From NCBI GenBank assembly GCA_016297895.1, contig JAEDFS010000081.1:1-6087 (forward strand): 6,087 bases of DNA. Direction: 5' to 3'. Source of the DNA: Marvinbryantia sp. GTDB taxonomy: Bacteria > Bacillota > Clostridia > Lachnospirales > Lachnospiraceae. This document shows positions 1 through 5,107 of the stretch, piece by piece (position 1 is the first letter of the stretch; each line of letters begins with the position of its first letter). Made by a program: the position numbers and the translations under genes. Under the pieces are notes generated by a model. The model was not told the origin of the DNA. It made no database searches and saw nothing but the letters and a program-made list of their open reading frames with translations.

Positions 1-24
1 CCGGTTCGATTCCGGTCGCCGGCA
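1..24 (+). tRNA. tRNA 3' end (partial, identity undetermined)
   Basis: This is the 3' part of a tRNA cut by the window edge. Bases 1-4 (CCGG) are the end of the T-stem 5' strand, 5-11 (TTCGATT) form the T-loop, and 12-16 (CCGGT) are the T-stem 3' strand. Bases 17-23 (CGCCGGC) are the 3' strand of the acceptor stem, and A24 is the discriminator base. CCA is not encoded, since TAG follows, so it must be added by the CCA-adding enzyme, as is common in Clostridia. The anticodon lies outside the window. An A discriminator with an acceptor 5' strand GCCGGCG would fit a Thr or Leu tRNA, among others, but this cannot be settled here. Confidence 0.88.
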
Positions 25-65
25 TAGAAAAAAGAGTCTGGACAACCAGACTCTTTTTTCTATGC
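22..65 (+). terminator. Intrinsic terminator after the tRNA, possibly bidirectional
   Basis: Bases 22-41 and 46-65 are a perfect 20-bp inverted repeat around the tetraloop ACAA (42-45). The top of the stem is AGAGTCTGG/CCAGACTCT. Below it, a run of six A (28-33) pairs with a run of six T (54-59), giving the U-tract of a rho-independent terminator. The run of A on the other arm gives the same arrangement on the minus strand, so it could also stop transcription arriving from the right. The base of the stem includes the last three bases of the tRNA (22-24). Confidence 0.85.
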
Positions 66-120
66 TCTTGAATTTATCGGCAAAAAGAAGAGCTTAAATG
101 GGTGTCAGTCAATCTTTTCC

Positions 121-149
121 TTGCAGTGGATTTTTATTGGAATTATAAT
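121..149 (+). promoter_or_regulatory. Sigma-A-type promoter of the glycan operon
   Basis: A perfect -10 hexamer TATAAT lies at 144-149. A partial -35 TTGCAG (three of six matches to TTGACA) lies at 121-126, and the spacer is 17 nt. Transcription would start near 156-157, just upstream of the GH5 ribosome binding site. The rest of the gap between the tRNA terminator and the GH5 gene shows no other strong signal. I see no convincing CRE or other named operator. Confidence 0.6.
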
Positions 150-160
150 AGAAGTCAGGT

Positions 161-166
161 AAGGAG
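161..166 (+). promoter_or_regulatory. RBS that selects the TTG start of the GH5 gene
   Basis: AAGGAG at 161-166 is 10 nt from the TTG at 177, but 19 nt from the next in-frame ATG at 186. This favours the TTG. The ATG at 170 is in a different frame that closes after a short run, so it is not the start. Confidence 0.7.
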
Positions 167-176
167 TGGATGAAAT

Positions 177-1565
177 TTGAAAAAAATGCGAATGACGTTT
201 TTAGGTCTGATCCTGATCTTTATTTTGCAGGGAAATAGTATTCTTGCTGAAGAAAATCAGGAATTTGTACACGGGTATCCCTCAGAATCAGGAAAGCTTC
301 ATGTAGAAGGAAATCAACTAATGGACAGCCTTGGTCGGCGGATTCAACTGAAGGGAATCAGTACTCACGGAATTGCATGGTTTCCGGAATATATCAATGA
401 GGACTGTTTCCGGCAATTGCGGGAAGAATGGAACTGTAATGTGATACGTCTTGCCATGTATACTGCAGAAAGCGGTGGGTATTGTACGGACGGGGATCAG
501 GAAGAGTTGAAAAGACTGGTTGGTCAAGGTGTGGAATATGCCGCAAATCAGGATATGTATGTGATTATTGACTGGCACATCCTTTCTGACAACGATCCTG
601 ATCTCTACAGGGAACAGGCGAAGGACTTTTTTGCAGAGGTTTCTTTGGAGTATGCGGATCATGATAATGTGATCTATGAAATCTGTAATGAACCAAATGG
701 TGGGACTTCCTGGCAGCAGATACGTGATTATGCAGAAGAGATCATTGAAGTGATTCGAACAAATGACAGTGACGGCGTGATCGTGGTGGGAACTCCGAAT
801 TGGTCCCAAATGGTAGATCAGGCAGCGGCTGACCCCATTATCGGGTATGATAATATCATGTATACCCTTCATTTTTATGCGGCCACACATAAGGAAGAAC
901 TGCGAAACATTATGAAAACGGCGGTGGAGCAGGGACTTCCGGTATTTGTGACAGAGTACGGAATCTGTGATGCAAGCGGAAATGGTGCAATCGACAGAGA
1001 GCAGGCCAATGAGTGGGTCAGACTGATGGACGAATATGGAATCAGCTATGTGGCATGGAATCTTTCAAATAAAAATGAGACATCGGCGATTCTGAGATCG
1101 GATTGCGGAAAGGTTGCTGATTTTGTAAGCGAAGACCTGAGTGATTCCGGAAAATGGCTGTTTCAGATGCTGACTGGGGAAGAAATGACAGATGTGTCGG
1201 AAAATTCGGAGGATCTCCGGGAACAGGTGCCTGCGGGAAAAACTGTTCAGGAAGGGAATCTCAGCTATACGATATCTGTAAAAAACCATTGGGAAGCCAA
1301 TGGGGAGAGTTATTATCAGTATGATCTGAGCATCCAAAATGATTCCAATGAGAAACAGGAAGGATGGGAGCTTCAGATTCCGTTTACAGATACATTTCAC
1401 CTTTCAGACGGATGGAACGGAGACTACCAGGCCGGGGAAAACGTTTTATACATCAGTGCAAAAGATTACAACAGAGTGATTCCGGCAAATGGCAGGGTCA
1501 CAGATGTGGGATTTATTATCAGTGGAAGCGCAGAACTTACTGTAGATGAGAAAGGAGAACAATGA
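177..1565 (+). CDS. Secreted GH5 (subfamily 2-like) endoglucanase with C-terminal CBM2-like domain
   Basis: This 462-aa protein is predicted to be an exported endo-beta-1,4-glucanase that cuts cellulose or related beta-glucans. A signal peptide spans about residues 1-24 (MKKMR, a hydrophobic core, then SILA before EEN). The GH5 barrel spans about 38-335 and closely follows the Bacillus EglS/Cel5A pattern. Visible motifs are VIRL (R91), IIDWH (131-134), YEICNEPNG with acid/base E172, LHFYAATH (H232, Y234), VTEYG with nucleophile E260, and AWNLSNK (W294). An acidic linker follows at about 336-355. A domain of about 105 aa then shows the CBM2 pattern GW.L (W397), GWNG (W413), YN (Y431, where Trp-Asn is usual) and VGF. 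The start is TTG, chosen by RBS spacing and signal-peptide fit. It is the first gene of a three-gene operon and the only one of the three that is exported. Subfamily and substrate are inferred from motifs; activity on mixed-linkage glucan or glucomannan is possible. Confidence 0.93.
   Translation: MKKMRMTFLGLILIFILQGNSILAEENQEFVHGYPSESGKLHVEGNQLMDSLGRRIQLKGISTHGIAWFPEYINEDCFRQLREEWNCNVIRLAMYTAESGGYCTDGDQEELKRLVGQGVEYAANQDMYVIIDWHILSDNDPDLYREQAKDFFAEVSLEYADHDNVIYEICNEPNGGTSWQQIRDYAEEIIEVIRTNDSDGVIVVGTPNWSQMVDQAAADPIIGYDNIMYTLHFYAATHKEELRNIMKTAVEQGLPVFVTEYGICDASGNGAIDREQANEWVRLMDEYGISYVAWNLSNKNETSAILRSDCGKVADFVSEDLSDSGKWLFQMLTGEEMTDVSENSEDLREQVPAGKTVQEGNLSYTISVKNHWEANGESYYQYDLSIQNDSNEKQEGWELQIPFTDTFHLSDGWNGDYQAGENVLYISAKDYNRVIPANGRVTDVGFIISGSAELTVDEKGEQ
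1551..1557 (+). promoter_or_regulatory. RBS that fixes the esterase start at 1567
   Basis: AAAGGAG lies inside the last codons of the GH5 gene, 9 nt before ATG 1567. A longer reading from ATG 1546 would place this Shine-Dalgarno sequence inside the gene and has no good site of its own. The arrangement suggests translational coupling with the GH5 gene. Confidence 0.75.
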
Positions 1566-1566
1566 C

Positions 1567-2460
1567 ATGTCAGAAACCAGTGACAGAGTTCGAAAAGAGT
1601 TTAAAGAAGGAGATGATATCCGGGATGCAGGACTGAAAACGCCGGATGAGATCGTCAGATACGATGATATTTTTTACGGAGAGGATACCCAGTGGCAGAA
1701 GCTGGATGTATATCGAAGAAAAGATGCAGGGGATAGTTTGCAGCCGGTAATTGTCAGTGTGCATGGCGGCGGATGGGTCTACGGAGACAAAGAACGGTAT
1801 CAGTATTACTGTATGGAACTGGCTCTGCACGGATTTGCAGTGGTGAATTTTACATACCGACTGGCTCCGGAACATAAATTCCCGGCACCTCTTGAGGATA
1901 CCAATCTGGTCTTTCAATGGATGAAAGAAAACGGAGCACAGTATGGACTTGATCTGGATCATGTATTTGCAGTGGGAGATTCAGCTGGAGGGAATACGCT
2001 GGGTCTGTATGCGGCAATCTGGACCAATCCGGAATATGCAAAGTCCTATCAATTTCAGATTCCGGAGGGAATTCAGATAAGAGGAATCGCCTTAAACTGC
2101 GGGGATTACAGAGTAGAAGCAGCCGCAAAAGAGTTTGAACGGACAGATGCTCTGATGCAGGATTATCTGCCCAGAGGAGGCACAAAAGAAGAATTGAAGA
2201 TGATCTCTGTGCCGGATCATGTAACATCCTATTATCCGCCTACATTTCTGATGACATCCGTAGGAGATTTCCTGAAGGCACAGGCATCTCTCCTTGCGCA
2301 GAAATTTGTGGAACAGGATGTCCCCTTCGTATACCGTTTTTATGGAAACAGAGAAAATCCGCTGCCGCATGTGTTCCATTGTGACATTCGGACGGAAGAT
2401 GCAAAGCTTTGCAACGGAGAAGAATGCGAATTCTTCAAAAAACTGATCAGTGAAAAATAA
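1567..2460 (+). CDS. Alpha/beta-hydrolase esterase (HSL / alpha-beta hydrolase-3 type)
   Basis: This 297-aa predicted carboxylesterase probably removes acetyl or other acyl groups from small esters or sugar fragments. It has no signal peptide or membrane segment, so it should be cytoplasmic. Visible features are the oxyanion-hole motif HGGGW (66-70), the YRLAPEHKFPAPLED stretch typical of the hormone-sensitive-lipase/Aes group (97-111), and the nucleophile elbow GDSAGG (137-142, Ser139). The likely catalytic Asp234 is in VGDFL and His268 is in PHVFH, so the triad appears complete and the length is normal. The gene begins 1 nt after the GH5 stop and ends 20 nt before the GH3 gene. Placement between two glucan-degrading enzymes suggests that it deacylates imported plant oligosaccharides; that role is inferred. 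A general esterase of unrelated substrate is the alternative. Confidence 0.88.
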   Translation: MSETSDRVRKEFKEGDDIRDAGLKTPDEIVRYDDIFYGEDTQWQKLDVYRRKDAGDSLQPVIVSVHGGGWVYGDKERYQYYCMELALHGFAVVNFTYRLAPEHKFPAPLEDTNLVFQWMKENGAQYGLDLDHVFAVGDSAGGNTLGLYAAIWTNPEYAKSYQFQIPEGIQIRGIALNCGDYRVEAAAKEFERTDALMQDYLPRGGTKEELKMISVPDHVTSYYPPTFLMTSVGDFLKAQASLLAQKFVEQDVPFVYRFYGNRENPLPHVFHCDIRTEDAKLCNGEECEFFKKLISEK

Positions 2461-2466
2461 AATGGC

Positions 2467-2471
2467 AGGAG
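2467..2471 (+). promoter_or_regulatory. RBS of the GH3 gene
   Basis: AGGAG lies 9 nt before ATG 2481, in the 20-nt gap after the esterase stop. An ATG at 2462 lies upstream of this site and in another frame, so it is not the start. Confidence 0.7.
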
Positions 2472-2480
2472 AAAACAGAC

Positions 2481-4997
2481 ATGAAAAGAAGAGAGAGACA
2501 GTTCAGCGGTACCACAGATCCGTCTGTCAGCCAAAGAGAGCTTGAAAATCGGAAAGCTGCACGAAGAGCGGCTGAAGAGGGAATCGTACTGATGAAAAAT
2601 GAAGGGGTGCTTCCGCTTGCGAAGGACAGCAGTCTGGCATTATTTGGAAGCGGTGCCGGCCGTACGATCAAGGGAGGAACCGGTTCCGGTGATGTATGTG
2701 AACGGGAAGTAGTCAGCATCTGTCAGGGACTTATCAATGCAGGAGTGAATCTGACCAGTCAGGACTGGATCGATGATTATGAGAGAAGATATACAGATGC
2801 CAGAAATGAATGGAAGGAAGAGATCCTGAAGCTGGCCGGGGGAGCGGACTCTATAGAGTTTTTCCAGGTTTATGCAGACCATGCATTTGAAATTCCGGCA
2901 GGACGGAAAATCACGAAAGAGGATTGTAAAGAGGCCAGGACGGCTGCCTATGTGATCAGCAGAGTGGCTGGCGAGGGAGCAGATCGTTTCCATAAAGCAG
3001 GGGATTACTGCCTGACAGAAACGGAAATGGAAGATCTGAAGCTCCTGTCAGAGTACTGCGACAATGTGATCGTGATTTTAAATACAGGAGGGCAGATCGA
3101 TCTGAAGGAGATTCTTTCGATTCCTCAGGTCAAAGCTCTGATCTGTCTGAGCCAGCCTGGTATGGAGGGAGGAAATGCCCTGGCATCGGTGATGACGGGA
3201 AAGACATCTCCATGCGGAAAGCTTGTGGATACCTGGGCCGTTCAATACGAGGATTTCCCCAATTACGCCACCTACAGTCATAATAACGGTGACGTGTCAA
3301 AAGAAAAGTATGAGGAAGGGATCTATGTAGGATATCGGTATTTTGACAGCTTCCGGGTAAAACCGGCATTTCCCTTTGGATTTGGGCTTTCTTATACAGA
3401 ATTTGCACTCACTGATATCAGACTGGAAACGGAAGAAAATACGGCAGAGCTGGAAGTGACGGTGAAAAACACAGGTTCTGTGTACGCTGGAAAAGAAGTG
3501 GTACAGGTCTATGCTGCCTGTCCTCAGAGTCTGCTGCCGAAAGAATATAAGAGATTGTGCGGATTTGCAAAGACAAAGCTTCTGAACCCCGGGGAATCTC
3601 AAACCGTGAAGATTTCTTTTGAAGCAAAGGATCTGGCTTCCTTTGATGAAGAGCAGTCAGCATGGATCCTGGAAGAAGGTCAGTATGGCATCTTTGTGGG
3701 CACCTCTTCCGAAAATGCAGAGATATCCGGTATTCTGGAAGTGAAAGAAACTGTGATTCTTGAAAAAGTACAGCATATCTGTCCCTTAAAAGAGGAACTG
3801 ACAGAGTTATTAAGACCCGATGATCTGATGGAAGAGATGGAGAGGGAATGGAAAGAAAAGGCAGCAAAGAGAGAGATTCCTGTCACTGTTTTTGCGCCGA
3901 TACCGGAGAAGAAGAAAGTATATGAGCCGGATGAACTGGATAAAAAAGCCGAAGAGATCACGGAGCAGCTTACCGATGAGCAGCTGATCGCCATGGTCAT
4001 CGGCGAAGTAAGCAGAGGACATAATCAGGCACTGGGAGCTGCAGGTATTATGGTGCCGGGTGCGGCAGGGGAAACCAGCGGCATTCTGGAGAAAGACTGG
4101 GATGTGCCCGGAATTGCCATGGCAGATGGACCGGCAGGACTCCGGGTGATTCCTGAATACGAAGCAGATCCGGTAAAAAGAGAAGTCTACAGTCAGGGAT
4201 TCCTTGGAGCTTTTGAAGGTGGATTTTTTGCAACAAAAGAGAAACATGAAAATGCGGTGACTTATTATCAGTACTGTACCGCAATTCCGGTGGGGACACT
4301 TCTTGCGCAGACCTGGAATACGGATCTTCTTGAGGAAGTAGGCCATGCCGTAGGAATCGAGATGGAGGAACTGGGGATAGCCTGGTGGCTTGCTCCGGGA
4401 ATGAACATTCACAGAAATCCTCTGTGCGGAAGAAACTTTGAGTATTATTCCGAGGATCCGCTGCTTAGCGGAAAAATGGCAGCAGCAATGACAAACGGCG
4501 TGCAGAGCGTTCCGGGAGTGGGAACAACGATCAAACATTTTGCATGTAATAATCAGGAGGATAATCGTCTGGGATCAGACAGCATTCTTTCAGAGCGTAC
4601 ATTGCGGGAAATCTATCTGCGTGGATTTGAAATTGCTGTAAAAACCTCTCAGCCGATGGCGATCATGTCCTCATATAACCTGATCAATGGTGTTCATGCA
4701 GCAAACTGCAGAGATACCTGTACCGTGGCGGCAAGAGAAGAATGGGGGTTCCAGGGAATTATTATGACAGACTGGACGACCACATCGGAACAGGGAGGCA
4801 GCAAGTCCTGGAAATGTGCCGCAGCAGGAAATGATCTGATCATGCCGGGAGATGTTTCAGACAGCGAAAATATCCGGGAAGCTCTGGAAAAGGGAGATCT
4901 GGAAAGAGAACAGTTGAAGGCTTGCGTGAAGCATCTTTTGAAGGTGATTTTCCAGACTCTGGGGTATGAAGAGTGTAAATGTTACAGAAAAGTATAA
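2481..4997 (+). CDS. Domain-permuted GH3 beta-glucosidase, cytoplasmic
   Basis: This 838-aa family 3 glycoside hydrolase should release glucose (or another monosaccharide) from the non-reducing end of beta-linked oligosaccharides. The domain order is reversed from typical GH3. The alpha/beta sandwich domain usually found C-terminal comes first (about 25-256: RKAARRAAEEGIVLMKNEGVLPL, SRVAGEGADR with candidate acid/base E165, FPFGFGLSYT at 297-306). A fibronectin-III-like domain follows (about 336-408), then a charged linker (about 420-485). The TIM-barrel domain is last (about 486-825: DGPAGLR 549-555, APGMNIHRNP 638-647, KHF 685-687, GIIMTDW with nucleophile D764). This order and length match the beta-glucosidases of Butyrivibrio fibrisolvens (BglA, about 830 aa) and Ruminococcus albus. 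No signal peptide is present, so it acts on imported substrate. Both catalytic residues appear intact. Substrate could also be beta-xylosides or other glycosides. Confidence 0.93.
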   Translation: MKRRERQFSGTTDPSVSQRELENRKAARRAAEEGIVLMKNEGVLPLAKDSSLALFGSGAGRTIKGGTGSGDVCEREVVSICQGLINAGVNLTSQDWIDDYERRYTDARNEWKEEILKLAGGADSIEFFQVYADHAFEIPAGRKITKEDCKEARTAAYVISRVAGEGADRFHKAGDYCLTETEMEDLKLLSEYCDNVIVILNTGGQIDLKEILSIPQVKALICLSQPGMEGGNALASVMTGKTSPCGKLVDTWAVQYEDFPNYATYSHNNGDVSKEKYEEGIYVGYRYFDSFRVKPAFPFGFGLSYTEFALTDIRLETEENTAELEVTVKNTGSVYAGKEVVQVYAACPQSLLPKEYKRLCGFAKTKLLNPGESQTVKISFEAKDLASFDEEQSAWILEEGQYGIFVGTSSENAEISGILEVKETVILEKVQHICPLKEELTELLRPDDLMEEMEREWKEKAAKREIPVTVFAPIPEKKKVYEPDELDKKAEEITEQLTDEQLIAMVIGEVSRGHNQALGAAGIMVPGAAGETSGILEKDWDVPGIAMADGPAGLRVIPEYEADPVKREVYSQGFLGAFEGGFFATKEKHENAVTYYQYCTAIPVGTLLAQTWNTDLLEEVGHAVGIEMEELGIAWWLAPGMNIHRNPLCGRNFEYYSEDPLLSGKMAAAMTNGVQSVPGVGTTIKHFACNNQEDNRLGSDSILSERTLREIYLRGFEIAVKTSQPMAIMSSYNLINGVHAANCRDTCTVAAREEWGFQGIIMTDWTTTSEQGGSKSWKCAAAGNDLIMPGDVSDSENIREALEKGDLEREQLKACVKHLLKVIFQTLGYEECKCYRKV

Positions 4998-5014
4998 AAA
5001 TAGTGGATTTTTAT
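4994..5014 (+). terminator. Weak A/T hairpin at the GH3 stop (doubtful terminator)
   Basis: ATAAAAAT (4994-5001) and ATTTTTAT (5007-5014) form a perfect 8-bp inverted repeat with loop AGTGG. It has no G-C pairs and no T-run after the stem, so it is a poor rho-independent terminator. It overlaps both the GH3 stop codon and the -35 region of the next promoter. I see no better terminator between the GH3 gene and the next gene, so some read-through is plausible. Confidence 0.25.
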
Positions 5015-5032
5015 GGTCAAATGTGATAAAAT
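5004..5032 (+). promoter_or_regulatory. Extended -10 promoter of the lysozyme-like gene
   Basis: TAAAAT at 5027-5032 is preceded by TG at 5024-5025 with one base between, an extended -10 element. A weak -35, TGGATT (5004-5009, three of six matches), lies 17 nt upstream of it. Transcription would start near 5039-5040 and give an untranslated leader of about 68 nt. GATAAT (5035-5040) is an alternative -10 but has no matching -35 or TG motif. Confidence 0.5.
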
Positions 5033-5056
5033 ACGATAATTAATCTTTACCATTTG

Positions 5057-5063
5057 AAAGGAG
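5057..5063 (+). promoter_or_regulatory. Strong but distant Shine-Dalgarno sequence
   Basis: AAAGGAG is the only good Shine-Dalgarno match upstream of the gene at 5108, yet it is 44 nt from that ATG. No ATG, GTG or TTG lies at normal distance downstream of it. If the hairpin at 5067-5097 folds, the effective distance falls to about 13 nt. Confidence 0.55.
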
Positions 5064-5066
5064 AAC

Positions 5067-5097
5067 AGTTCTAAGCATCACCGGGATACTTAGAACT
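5067..5097 (+). promoter_or_regulatory. Leader hairpin between Shine-Dalgarno and start codon
   Basis: AGTTCTAAG (5067-5075) and CTTAGAACT (5089-5097) are perfect 9-bp complements around a 13-nt loop (5076-5088). The hairpin begins 3 nt after the Shine-Dalgarno sequence and ends 10 nt before ATG 5108. There is no T-run after it, so it is not an intrinsic terminator. A translational role is inferred from its position. It could instead be a protein-binding palindrome. Confidence 0.6.
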
Positions 5098-5107
5098 ATG
5101 AAGCAGA

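Noticed and set aside
64..93. 6-bp inverted repeat GCTCTT/AAGAGC after the terminator, as a possible operator
   Set aside because: The arms are short, the loop is 18 nt, and one arm overlaps the terminator. This is too weak to call.
1..176. tRNA 3' end as an attachment site of a genomic island
   Set aside because: I saw no integrase, no second copy of the tRNA 3' end and no other mobile-element mark in the window.
318..890. 190-aa minus-strand frame opposite the GH5 gene
   Set aside because: It is the shadow of a well-supported GH5 coding region and has no own promoter or domain.
3810..4538. 242-aa minus-strand frame opposite the GH3 barrel
   Set aside because: The opposite strand encodes a clear GH3 domain with its catalytic motifs. 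The antisense peptide shows no recognisable family.
5017..5057. 7-bp inverted repeat TCAAATG/CATTTGA around the -10 region
   Set aside because: The arms are short and A/T-rich with a 27-nt gap, so chance is a fair explanation.
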